DNA of 9,775 bases from UBA6544 sp049601975 (lineage in GTDB: Bacteria; Pseudomonadota; Alphaproteobacteria; UBA8366). Of this stretch, positions 1 through 6,762 are shown piece by piece (position 1 is the first letter of the stretch; the number at the start of each line of letters is the position of its first letter). The position numbers were made by a program, and so were the translations under genes. The notes under the pieces are model-generated. The model ran no database searches and had not been told where the DNA came from. It saw only the letters and a program-made list of their open reading frames with translations. The DNA is taken from contig JBMYRC010000151.1 in assembly GCA_049601975.1 (NCBI GenBank), forward strand, positions 1 to 9,775. The letters are read 5' to 3'.

Positions 1-75
1 CGCCCTTTGTTCCGCGCACGCCTCGGTCTATCTCGTTCGTAACTCAATTGAACGTAACATCGAGGGAGAAATGAC

Positions 76-996
76 ATGGGTGTTTTAGATGGCCGCGTGG
101 CGATTTGCACCGGTTCGGGCCGTGGTGTCGGCGCCGAAGTCGCGAAGCTGATGGCGAAGGAAGGGGCGAGCGTTATCGTCAATGACCCGGGTGTCAGCGG
201 CGGCGGTGAAGGCGGTGAGCAAGGTCCCGCCGAAACCATCGCCAACGAGATCAAGGCCGGCGGCGGCAAGGCCGCGCCAAATTTCGGCTCCGTTGCCAGT
301 TACGAGGACTGCCTCGGCATGGTTCAACAAGCGCGTGATGAATTCGACGGCTGTCACATCGTCTTTAATCCGGCGGGCATTCTGCGCGACCGTATGTTCC
401 ACAAAATGTCACCCGACGATTGGCAGGCGGTGATGGACGTTCACATGAATGGTCACTTCAACACCGCGCGCGCCGCCATCAATCTGTTCCGCGAGCAGGA
501 ATACGGCCGCATCATCATGGTTGGCTCGACCTCTGGATTGCTCGGCAATGTCGGCCAAGCGAACTACGGCGCCGCCAAGCTCGGGATCGCCGGACTGTCG
601 CGCATCGTCGCCATGGAAAACGTCAGTAAGAACGTCACCAGCAACGTGATTTGCCCCTCTGCCGACACGCGGATGACACGCTCGGTCCCGACACCGAAGG
701 ACCCGGATGCGGCGCATCAGCGCGAAGAACGCCTGCGCTTGAGCCCGGCGGACGCCATCGCACCACTTTGCACCTTCTTGGGGTCGGAAGACGCGGGTCA
801 CGTGACCGGGCAAATCTTCCATCAGCGAGGCGCGGAGCTTTCACTCTACAGCCAACCGCGGCCGCTCCGCACCATCCACAAGAACCACGGCTGGACGGTG
901 GAAACGATTCGCGACAAAGCGATGCCCTCTTTGGTGCCTCACTTTGTCGATATCGCGAATTCCCGCAACGTCCATCCAGGACTGCCGCTGGAATAG
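76..996 (+). CDS. SDR-family dehydrogenase, MFE-2 / (3R)-hydroxyacyl-CoA dehydrogenase-like
   Basis: A 306-residue NAD(P)-dependent short-chain dehydrogenase, probably cytosolic. Its N-terminal Rossmann motif is TGSGRGVG (residues 12-19), followed by VND (35-37) and a glycine-rich insert typical of the dehydrogenase part of multifunctional enzyme 2 (MFE-2, HSD17B4). NPAGILRDR (98-106) matches the NNAGILRDR block of that family with Pro for the second Asn. The catalytic set is Ser151, Tyr164 and Lys168 (YGAAK). His123 stands where classical SDRs have the catalytic Asn, which I recall is also usual in MFE-2 enzymes. About 50 residues after the core (from about 255) form an extra C-terminal tail. 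The likely reaction is oxidation of a 3-hydroxyacyl-CoA or related alcohol, but the substrate is unknown and no hydratase or thiolase gene is adjacent. The start at 76 has GAGGGA (62-67) eight bases upstream; an earlier ATG at 71 is out of frame and closes after five codons. The gene is monocistronic, ending at a terminator. Confidence 0.9.
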   Translation: MGVLDGRVAICTGSGRGVGAEVAKLMAKEGASVIVNDPGVSGGGEGGEQGPAETIANEIKAGGGKAAPNFGSVASYEDCLGMVQQARDEFDGCHIVFNPAGILRDRMFHKMSPDDWQAVMDVHMNGHFNTARAAINLFREQEYGRIIMVGSTSGLLGNVGQANYGAAKLGIAGLSRIVAMENVSKNVTSNVICPSADTRMTRSVPTPKDPDAAHQREERLRLSPADAIAPLCTFLGSEDAGHVTGQIFHQRGAELSLYSQPRPLRTIHKNHGWTVETIRDKAMPSLVPHFVDIANSRNVHPGLPLE

Positions 997-1006
997 GGTT
1001 GGATCG

Positions 1007-1041
1007 AACGGGTGGCGGTCTCTCTACGCCACCCGTTTTTT
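1007..1041 (+). terminator. Intrinsic terminator of the SDR gene
   Basis: A perfect 11-base-pair stem (1007-1017 with 1027-1037, GC-rich core) has a 9-base loop and runs into six T residues (1036-1041), starting 11 bases after the SDR stop codon. The 3' arm and T-run are also the last codons of the convergent GNAT remnant. The minus strand lacks a T-run after the stem, so it should work only for plus-strand transcripts. Confidence 0.9.
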
Positions 1042-1480
1042 CATATGGATGACTTGGGTGCTGGCAAACGGCTACCGGTGAGTTTCTTCATAACCGCGCC
1101 GTGCATAGTAGGCGGCATTGTCGCCCATCATCTCGTTCGTATAGAGCAATATTTTGTCATATCCCTGATGCGCCGCCTCGGCTTCGGCGAAAACCAATAA
1201 CCGGCTACCGGCCCTGCAACCGCTCGCTGACCGCTACATTCTCCAATGTCATCGCATCCGGTTCCGCGATGAGTACGAGTACCGCAAGTATCTCGCCGCC
1301 CTCCTCAACGATCCAGACCTGATGGTTTTCGATAGCGGCTATATAGTCTGCCGTCATCGGCCTTGATTTCCGCCCCATGGCCGCGACGTACTTACCGTAG
1401 ACCGCCCACACGAGGTCTCGGACCGCATCCGCGTCCGCCTCGGTGGCGCGGCGAAACACCCAATCCTTATCTTCGAACAT
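1024..1480 (-). pseudogene. GNAT-family N-acetyltransferase, broken by a frameshift and a nonsense codon
   Basis: Reading from the ATG at 1480 gives 91 residues of a typical GNAT domain: WVFRRATEADADAV at the N-terminus, a central beta strand with AVLVLIAEPDAMTLENVAV, and the start of the acetyl-CoA loop, SERLQGR. A TAG at 1207-1205 then stops it. After ten bases, in another frame, the domain resumes with LVFAEAEAAHQGYDKILLY and NAAYYARRGYEETHR. It meets a second, in-frame TAG (1074-1072) and continues in that same frame with PFASTQVIHMKKRVA to a TAG at 1026-1024. Joined, this is about 150 residues, normal for a single-domain GNAT. The first lesion fits a small deletion (about 8 bases) in the Q-x-x-G-x-G loop; the second is a point nonsense change. 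AAAGGG lies just upstream of the start. TAG closes other genes here, so recoding is unlikely. Sequencing error in a draft or metagenome assembly is the main alternative. Confidence 0.8.
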
Positions 1481-1508
1481 ACCGCCCTTTCATTCCGCGA
1501 GGCCCCAA

Positions 1509-1536
1509 TTGAGGTCCACCGTTTCTGGGATATACT
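1509..1536 (+). promoter_or_regulatory. Putative sigma70-type promoter of the ABM-domain gene
   Basis: TTGAGG (1509-1514) and TATACT (1531-1536) are separated by 16 bases and match the -35 and -10 consensus at 4 and 5 of 6 positions. Transcription would begin near 1543, about 26 bases before the proposed translation start. This argues against the upstream ATG at 1443, which would lie before the promoter and inside the antisense acetyltransferase remnant. Confidence 0.5.
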
Positions 1537-1552
1537 CCAAACATTGCAGACA

Positions 1553-1565
1553 AAAGGGGGGAAAC
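1553..1565 (+). promoter_or_regulatory. Purine-rich ribosome binding site that decides the ABM gene start
   Basis: The stretch AAAAGGGGGGAAA is the only good Shine-Dalgarno-like sequence ahead of the ABM reading frame. It is correctly spaced (about 8 bases) for a start at 1569, where the codon is ACG, and about 20 bases from the first ordinary start codon, GTG at 1581. Confidence 0.45.
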
Positions 1566-1568
1566 GCC

Positions 1569-1928
1569 ACGTCCGATAATGTGCATTGGCTGCTAGAAGT
1601 TTCGATCAAGCCGGGACAGTTCGACACGTTCAAATCGATGATGGCGGAGATGGTTGCCGCAACCAAAGCGAACGAACCGGACACTCTTAACTATGAATGG
1701 TTCATCAGCGAAGAACAACAAACCTGCCATATATATGAGCGATTCGTGGATTCGGCGGCGACCATGATCCACCTCGCGACCTTCGGCGAGAAATTCGCGG
1801 AACGGATTTTAGCGACGGTCGAGCCGACCCGGTTTGTGGTCTACGGCAATCCGGACGAGACCGTGCGCGGCGCGCTTGCGGGGTTCGGAGCGGTTCACAT
1901 GGAAGAGATTGGCGGCTTTGCACGCTGA
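1569..1928 (+). CDS. Antibiotic biosynthesis monooxygenase (ABM) domain protein, start uncertain
   Basis: A protein of about 119 residues with the ferredoxin-like ABM fold: VHWLLEVSIKPGQ (strand 1), an FKSMMAEMVAATKANEP helix, LNYEWFIS, then TCHIYERFVDSAATMIHLATF and a C-terminal FVVYGNP strand. These small dimeric proteins are cofactor-free oxygenases, heme-degrading enzymes or simply ligand-binding domains; the substrate here is unknown. The open frame reaches back to an ATG at 1443, but that part is antisense to the GNAT remnant and precedes the likely promoter. The ribosome site points to ACG at 1569, which would give the natural-looking N-terminus (M)TSDNVHW. The nearest accepted start is GTG at 1581, giving VHWLLEV. 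Either the gene uses a weak start or an ATG has mutated to ACG. The gene runs tail to tail with the exporter, 19 bases away. Family assignment is firm; the start is not. Confidence 0.75.
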   Translation, partial: TSDNVHWLLEVSIKPGQFDTFKSMMAEMVAATKANEPDTLNYEWFISEEQQTCHIYERFVDSAATMIHLATFGEKFAERILATVEPTRFVVYGNPDETVRGALAGFGAVHMEEIGGFAR

Positions 1929-1947
1929 GTCGTATCGCAGGTCGGAA

Positions 1948-2706
1948 TCATAGCAGCGAGCGCACGATGATATAAGCGCCGAGCACGCCGACGCTGATAA
2001 AGAAGACTTGCCGGAAGCGCTCTTCGGATAGCCGTTTCCGCACCTTTTGGCCGAAATACATACCGGCGAAGGCAGGGATCAAACCGACCATCGAAAGCAA
2101 ACCTAAATCCGCCGTCAGCAGTCCGCGCCCCGACATCGACCCGGCGAGGGCCACTGTCGACACCGTGAACAGTACGCCCATCGCCTGGATAAAAACATCG
2201 CGCGGAAAACCCAGGGCCTGCAGATAAAGCACACCGGGCACCACGAAAGAGCCTGTCAGACCCGTCAGGCCGCCATTGATCGCACCGACTAAGGGCGAGA
2301 GCCAGCGCTCCTTATCGGGCGACGCTTGGACCTGCGGGCGGGTCAGGCTCAAACCGCTGTATAGACAGAGCGACATCCCTAACACCGCCGACAGGATCGC
2401 GGTATCCGCCCCGGCCAGTAGAGCCGAAGACAGCCAAATGGTAATACACGCGACAACCATCAGCAGCCACAAGCGGCGCATGATTTGCGCCAACTCGCCA
2501 CCAACCAGCCCCTGCACCAGATTGGTCGCGAAGGACGGCACCAGCATCAGGGCGATGGCCGCCTTCAGGCCGAAGACGGCGGTCAACAATCCGAGCGATA
2601 CCGTCGGCAGGCCAAGACCGACCACTCCTTTGACGAACCCGGCCAGAAGCAACACGGCGACGACAACGGCGATACTTTCAGGAGACCACAAAGATGACTC
2701 GAACAT
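1948..2706 (-). CDS. TSUP-family (TauE/SafE) membrane transporter, putative sulfite/organic anion exporter
   Basis: A 252-residue polytopic inner-membrane protein with about eight hydrophobic segments and short polar links (for example KERW at 132-135 and KVRKRLSEER at 221-230). The two half-repeats carry the family's glycine-rich signatures FVKGVVGLGLPTVSLG (24-39) and GAINGGLTGLTG (141-152). Known members move sulfite, sulfoacetate or other small anions, mostly outward, using the proton gradient. The ATG at 2706 is preferred because it places MFESSLW directly before the first membrane helix, as in relatives. A GTG at 2751 would add 15 residues and come within 20 bases of the divergent LLM gene. 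Neither start has a convincing Shine-Dalgarno site. The substrate is not visible in the sequence; nearby TauD- and LLM-type oxygenases make sulfite plausible but unproven. Confidence 0.85.
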   Translation of the reverse strand: MFESSLWSPESIAVVVAVLLLAGFVKGVVGLGLPTVSLGLLTAVFGLKAAIALMLVPSFATNLVQGLVGGELAQIMRRLWLLMVVACITIWLSSALLAGADTAILSAVLGMSLCLYSGLSLTRPQVQASPDKERWLSPLVGAINGGLTGLTGSFVVPGVLYLQALGFPRDVFIQAMGVLFTVSTVALAGSMSGRGLLTADLGLLSMVGLIPAFAGMYFGQKVRKRLSEERFRQVFFISVGVLGAYIIVRSLL

Positions 2707-2771
2707 GAAGTGACTATAACCGGCGGCGATATAGATTGGTACGGTAACCACCGAATTATGGACAAGTAATC

Positions 2772-3614
2772 ATGCAAATCGGCACTTCCGTCCCGCTTCC
2801 CGCTTATACGTTCGACCCGGCCGTGATCGCCAAGAAGGCCGAGGACCTCGGCTTCGATTCGATCTGGTACGCGGAACACCCGGCGGTGCCAGTCGAAAGT
2901 GACAGTCCGTTCCCGGCGACCGGCGGCGAAATCCCGTGGACCTACTCGCATTTCACCGACCCCTATATCGCGCTCGCCCGAGCCTCCGCGGTGACCAGTA
3001 CGATCAAGCTCGCGACCGGCATCACCTTACTGCCAGAGCGCAATCCGTTGATGTTGGCAAAGGAGATTTCCGTTCTCGATCTGCATAGCGGCGGACGTTT
3101 CATATTCGGCATCGGCACCGGCTGGCTGAAGGAAGAGACCGAATTGATGGGCGGTAATTTCGCCCGGCGTTGGACGCAAACCCGCGAAGCCCTCGACGTT
3201 ATGAAAGGCTGCTGGACCCAGGAGATTTCGGAGTATCACGGCGAATTCTTTGATTTCCCGCCGATCCGGTCCTTCCCAAAACCGATGCAGAAACCCTATC
3301 CGCCGATCCTCGTCGGTGGCATGGCGCCAAAAGTGTTGGAGCGAATCGTGGCCAATGCGGACGGCTGGTTGCCGAACCGCATCACACCACAGGAGCTGGA
3401 AGTAAAACGGCGCGAGCTGGACGATCTGGCGACAGCCGCCGGACGCGACCCTAAATCCATCGGCATCACGATCTATGGACAAGCCATCGACAAGCAACTG
3501 ATCCAGGACCTGCACAATGCCGGCGCCGAGCGGGTCATCATCCGCCCGGACTGGGTCGAGAGCGACGCCGAGATGGCCGAGCAATTGGAGCGCGCGGCGG
3601 AAGTGGTGCTTTAA
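2772..3614 (+). CDS. LLM-class flavin/F420-dependent oxidoreductase
   Basis: A 280-residue luciferase-like monooxygenase-fold protein (TIM barrel). The N-terminus MQIGTSVPLP and AEDLGFDSIWYAEH (23-36) are the usual first strand and helix. The family hallmark is ATGITLLPERNPLMLAKE (81-98) followed by LDLHSGGRFIFGIGTGW (102-118). PYPPILVGG near residue 175 and ADGWLPN near 197 form the C-terminal half of the coenzyme pocket. It most resembles the group annotated as F420-dependent (Rv2161c-like), but many proteobacterial members of this group may use FMN, so the coenzyme is open. The enzyme would be cytosolic, oxidising or reducing a small organic molecule. A weak GGA (2760-2762) precedes the ATG. 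The gene is divergent from the TSUP exporter and has no close downstream partner on its strand; the next gene is about 250 bases away across a repeat. Confidence 0.87.
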   Translation: MQIGTSVPLPAYTFDPAVIAKKAEDLGFDSIWYAEHPAVPVESDSPFPATGGEIPWTYSHFTDPYIALARASAVTSTIKLATGITLLPERNPLMLAKEISVLDLHSGGRFIFGIGTGWLKEETELMGGNFARRWTQTREALDVMKGCWTQEISEYHGEFFDFPPIRSFPKPMQKPYPPILVGGMAPKVLERIVANADGWLPNRITPQELEVKRRELDDLATAAGRDPKSIGITIYGQAIDKQLIQDLHNAGAERVIIRPDWVESDAEMAEQLERAAEVVL

Positions 3615-3660
3615 CGCACGGTCGCGGAATGCCGTTTGCGCCACCGCTCAACCATCGTGG

Positions 3661-3733
3661 TTTGACAAGCTCACCATGACGGACGGGAGACAGAGCACCA
3701 ACACACAGAACGCGTCATCCTGAGCTTGTCGAA
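3661..3733. repeat. REP-like imperfect inverted repeat
   Basis: The arms 3661-3680 (TTTGACAAGCTCACCATGAC) and 3714-3733 (GTCATCCTGAGCTTGTCGAA) are complementary at 17 of 20 positions and enclose 33 bases. GACAAGCTCA and TGAGCTTGTCGAAGGATG-like words are, from general experience, dispersed intergenic repeats in many alphaproteobacterial genomes. It lies about 46 bases after the LLM stop and could fold into a long hairpin that protects or ends that transcript. Only one copy is in this window, so its repeat status rests on recognition, not on copies seen here. Confidence 0.6.
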
Positions 3734-3867
3734 GGATGGGCCTCCCAATTCGTGACAAGACCCAACGGATTTGGCCCTGCTCATATTAGCGGTTTGGTCC
3801 TTTCCGCCGGTCGGGACCGTCGCTATTGTCCGCCACAATTTGGACATTTCATGCAAGGAAACGAGCG

Positions 3868-4461
3868 ATGACTTGGCTGCAACCCGTCACCCTTGAAGGG
3901 AAAACCGCTACTCTTGCGCCGCTGGCGATGGCGCATCACGACGATCTGGTCGAAGCCACCAAGGACGGCGAGCTGTGGAACCTCTGGTACACGTCGGTCC
4001 CAACCGCGGAAAAGGTTGGTGACGAAATCGAGCGTCGCCGGGGGCTTCAGGAAACAGGCTCAATGCTGCCCTTCACCATCATCGAGAACGCGACCGGCCA
4101 AGCGGTTGGCATGACGACCTATATGAATATCGACGCGGCCGCGAAACGAGTGGAGATCGGCTCGACCTGGTACCGCAAGCGGGTTCAACGTGGGCCCATG
4201 AACACGGAATGCAAGCTACTGCTCCTGCAGCACGCCTTCGAGACACTGGACTGTATCGCCGTCGAATTCCGCACACACCGTTTCAACACGCAGAGCCAAC
4301 GCGCGATCGAACGCCTGGGAGCGAAACTCGACGGGGTACTGCGAAACCATCAGGTGATGGCCGACGGATCGATCCGGGATACCTGCGCCTACAGCATCAT
4401 CAACAGTGAATGGCAGGCGGTGAAGACGCATCTAACCTACCAGCTGAACCGGCCCAGGTAG
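3868..4461 (+). CDS. GNAT acetyltransferase, RimJ/RimL type
   Basis: A 197-residue acetyltransferase of the RimJ/RimL (Acetyltransf_3) group, which acetylates protein N-termini, amino sugars or small amines using acetyl-CoA. The N-terminal strand LEGKTATLAPLAMAHHDDL (9-27) opens the domain. VEIGSTWYRKRVQRGPMN (95-112) is the central strand and acetyl-CoA phosphate loop, then TECKLLLLQHAFE (113-125). The region FNTQSQRAIERLGAKLDG (139-156) holds the Asn and the helix that packs on CoA. The tail (about 175-197) is slightly longer than in the shortest members. The ATG at 3868 has AAGGA (3855-3859) eight bases upstream, better than a TTG at 3826 in the same frame. The gene stands alone, with the REP-like element before it and the hyu operon convergent after it. 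No substrate can be inferred. A weak hairpin (CTACC 4437-4441 with GGTAG 4457-4461) followed by TTTTT may end transcription. Confidence 0.87.
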   Translation: MTWLQPVTLEGKTATLAPLAMAHHDDLVEATKDGELWNLWYTSVPTAEKVGDEIERRRGLQETGSMLPFTIIENATGQAVGMTTYMNIDAAAKRVEIGSTWYRKRVQRGPMNTECKLLLLQHAFETLDCIAVEFRTHRFNTQSQRAIERLGAKLDGVLRNHQVMADGSIRDTCAYSIINSEWQAVKTHLTYQLNRPR

Positions 4462-4498
4462 TTTTTCTGTTTTCCGGACGTGGGGCGGTCTAGGTTAG

Positions 4499-4549
4499 GT
4501 CCCGGTGGCCCGGAATTCCGGGTGCGCTGGACGCCGGGTCTTCACCCGG
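4499..4549. repeat. Two adjacent GC-rich palindromes between convergent genes
   Basis: CCCGGAATTCCGGG (4509-4522) is a perfect 14-base palindrome, extended by an outer GTCC/GGAC pairing (4499-4502 with 4529-4532). Twelve bases later CCGGGT and ACCCGG (4534-4539, 4544-4549) form a second stem with a 4-base loop. A third weak stem (4660-4687) lies directly after the hyuA stop. None is followed by a T-run on either strand, so they are not classical terminators. They may shape the 3' ends of the two convergent transcripts. Apart from these stems I see nothing coding in 4462-4689. Confidence 0.4.
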
Positions 4550-4689
4550 GGAACGTCGATGTTGGCGCCCACGATTGTAACCATATTTCATCAGCTGTTT
4601 CCCAGACGCGTGAGCGATCCGGGACCCAATTTGCTCGACTGTTTTGAATTCGAACCGTGTCTCGACCCTTCGGTCCGCGAAACGAGAAC

Positions 4690-6762
4690 TCAGGCTGTCC
4701 TCAGAATTAAATTTCCGAAGCAATCGACTGTGGCGCTCTGGTCGGGATTGACGAGCGTTGTCGAGTCCAATTGCACGATGAGGGCCGGTCCTTCGAACCT
4801 CACGCCGGCCGCAAGTTTCTCACGGTCGTAAATTGGGACCGATAGGTAACCTTCTTCGAAATGAACGGTCGTACGGTCGATCTCCGCCTCCACGAGCGAT
4901 CCACCGGACAGTAATTCCGTCAGACGCGGCTGCAACAAGGTGCCCACCGCCGATACGTGTAGTGTAACGATCTCAATCGACGTGTCGCGCTGTGCGAAAG
5001 TATAGAGCTGTTCGTGTAAATTGTGAAACCCTTCGAGCGCCCTCGCCGTCGTCTCTGGCGTTACCGCATCGCCGGGCCATTCGACTTCCAACTCGAAACC
5101 TTGATGCTTATAACGAAGGCTGGCCTTGCGCGTGATCTGGCGTGCCGATGCGGGCACGTTCTCGCGCTCAAACCACGCTTCGGCTTCACCCTCGAGCTGC
5201 GCGAAAGCATTCGCCATCAGCGCGTAGTCGAAGTTGGGCGGTGCTTGATAACAGGTCTGTGCATAATCGGCGCGCAGCTGTGAGACAAGCAATCCCATAG
5301 CCGACAACACACCGGGACTAGGCGGTACGATCACTGTCTTAGCGCCTAACAGCTTAGCCAAGGATCCACCGTGCAAGGGTCCGGCACCACCGAAGGGAAT
5401 CAGCGCGAATTCGCGGGGGTCGTGTCCGCGCTCAACCGAGATCACTCGGATCGCGCCCACCATGTCGTTATCCGCAATGGACAGAATACCGCGCGCCGCT
5501 GCCTCTACGGTGAGGCCGAGCGGTCCTGCAACATGAGTTTGGATGACCCGGCGCGCCGCATCGATATCCAGCGCCATGCTACCCGCCAATAAATAGGGCG
5601 GCAGGTGTCCCAGCACGAGATGCGCGTCGGTGATCGTTACCTGCTCACCACCCTTGCCGTAACACGCTGGGCCCGGATCGACCCCAGCACTGGCGGGACC
5701 GACGGTGAGGGCACCCGTTTTGGAGACGCTGGCGATTGACCCACCGCCGGTGCCAATCGTATTGATATCGAGCATCGGGAAAGCGAGTGGCCAATCGCCA
5801 ATCTTGCCCTTTCCCGTCAAACTGCAAACGCCACCCTTGATCAGGCAGATGTCCGCCGAGGTGCCGCCGATATCGACGCCGATGACATCCTTGTATCCGG
5901 CGGCCTCGCCGATAAACCCGGCCCCCACAACACCCGCCGCCGGGCCCGAGAGCGCCGTATGCGCGGGCACCCGTTCGACTTCCTTAGCCCCAACAACACC
6001 ACCGTTCGACTTCATGATCAGCAATGGTGCCGACACGCTCGCGGCGTCCATACGTTCTTCCAGCTGCGCCACATAACGCGAGACCGCAGGCATCACATAA
6101 ACGTTCAATACCGTCGCGATGGTACGCTCATACTCGCGGAAGACGCGAAGGACGTCAGCGGAGATCGAGATCAACACATCCGGCAATTCCTCGCGCAGAA
6201 TTTCCGCCGTGCGTACTTCATGGGCGGGATGGGCGAAGCTGTTGAGAAAACACACCGCGACCGCGTCGACGCCCCGCGCCTTAAAATCCTGAGCCGCGAG
6301 CCGCACCGCTTCCTCATCGAGCGCCACCAATACATTTCCGTCGATATCAACACGCTCTGGCACATCGTGAATACGCTGCGGCAAGACGGGCCGGGTCGGT
6401 TTGATCCATGCAAAAAGATTCGCGGTGCGCGGAATGTCCTGACGGCCGATCTCCAATACGTGCTTGAACCCAGCGGTGGTCACTAAGCCAACATCGGCTC
6501 CCTTGCCTTCCAGAATCAAGTTGGTCGCAACTGTGGTGCCGTGGAAAACCTGCGCCAAATCACCAGCGGAGAGGGACGCTTTCTCGAGCGCTGCTTCGAT
6601 CCCGTTCATGAAACCGATGGACGGGTCGCTCGGCGTCGACGGAGTCTTCGCCGTCCACATCCGGCCACTCTCACGGTCGAACAAAGTCACATCGGTGAAG
6701 GTACCGCCAGTATCGATGGCGACAGCGTAGCGCATATCGATGCTATTGATCACAGCGTTCAT
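4690..6762 (-). CDS. hyuA: Hydantoinase/oxoprolinase-family protein, subunit A (ATP-binding)
   Basis: A 690-residue ATP-dependent subunit of the HyuA / 5-oxoprolinase / acetone-carboxylase superfamily, cytosolic, acting with HyuB. The actin-like ATPase fold is marked by DTGGTFTD (17-24, phosphate 1), FHGTTVATN (73-81), SGPAAGV (272-278), VDIGGTSADI (296-305, phosphate 2), NTIGTGGGSIA (334-344) and GPASAGVDPGPACYG (355-369). GGAGPLHGG lies in the third quarter. Length and motifs are complete, with no lesion. Relatives hydrolyse hydantoins, N-methylhydantoin or 5-oxoproline with ATP, or carboxylate ketones through a phosphorylated intermediate; motifs alone do not choose between these. The ATG at 6762 overlaps the HyuB stop as ATGA, and GGGA lies about ten bases upstream; an internal Met at residue 10 (6735) is an alternative start. 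It is the last gene of the dioxygenase-HyuB-HyuA operon. Confidence 0.92.
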   Translation of the reverse strand: MNAVINSIDMRYAVAIDTGGTFTDVTLFDRESGRMWTAKTPSTPSDPSIGFMNGIEAALEKASLSAGDLAQVFHGTTVATNLILEGKGADVGLVTTAGFKHVLEIGRQDIPRTANLFAWIKPTRPVLPQRIHDVPERVDIDGNVLVALDEEAVRLAAQDFKARGVDAVAVCFLNSFAHPAHEVRTAEILREELPDVLISISADVLRVFREYERTIATVLNVYVMPAVSRYVAQLEERMDAASVSAPLLIMKSNGGVVGAKEVERVPAHTALSGPAAGVVGAGFIGEAAGYKDVIGVDIGGTSADICLIKGGVCSLTGKGKIGDWPLAFPMLDINTIGTGGGSIASVSKTGALTVGPASAGVDPGPACYGKGGEQVTITDAHLVLGHLPPYLLAGSMALDIDAARRVIQTHVAGPLGLTVEAAARGILSIADNDMVGAIRVISVERGHDPREFALIPFGGAGPLHGGSLAKLLGAKTVIVPPSPGVLSAMGLLVSQLRADYAQTCYQAPPNFDYALMANAFAQLEGEAEAWFERENVPASARQITRKASLRYKHQGFELEVEWPGDAVTPETTARALEGFHNLHEQLYTFAQRDTSIEIVTLHVSAVGTLLQPRLTELLSGGSLVEAEIDRTTVHFEEGYLSVPIYDREKLAAGVRFEGPALIVQLDSTTLVNPDQSATVDCFGNLILRTA

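Noticed and set aside
30..41. The 12-base word ATCTCGTTCGTA, repeated at 1130-1141
   Set aside because: A shared 12-mer is expected by chance in a window of this size; the second copy lies in GNAT coding sequence and flanks share nothing.
35..55. CGTTC/GAACG inverted repeat upstream of the SDR gene as an operator
   Set aside because: Only five bases per arm, no regulator nearby and no second copy; too weak to call.
1205..1207. TAG recoding or readthrough as the reason for stops in the GNAT frame
   Set aside because: TAG is the ordinary stop of the SDR and RimJ/RimL-type genes, and the first TAG is accompanied by a true frame change.
1443..1568. N-terminal extension of the ABM protein to the ATG at 1443
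   Set aside because: It overlaps the GNAT remnant antisense, precedes the likely promoter and ribosome site, and adds about 42 residues not resembling the family.
3851..3871. Six-codon open frame overlapping the start of the RimJ/RimL-type gene
   Set aside because: It could look like a leader peptide, but its ATG has no ribosome site of its own, it contains the Shine-Dalgarno site of the real gene, and it has no attenuator-like structure.
5959..6486. A 175-codon open frame on the plus strand
   Set aside because: It is antisense to the N-terminal half of hyuA and composition-driven.
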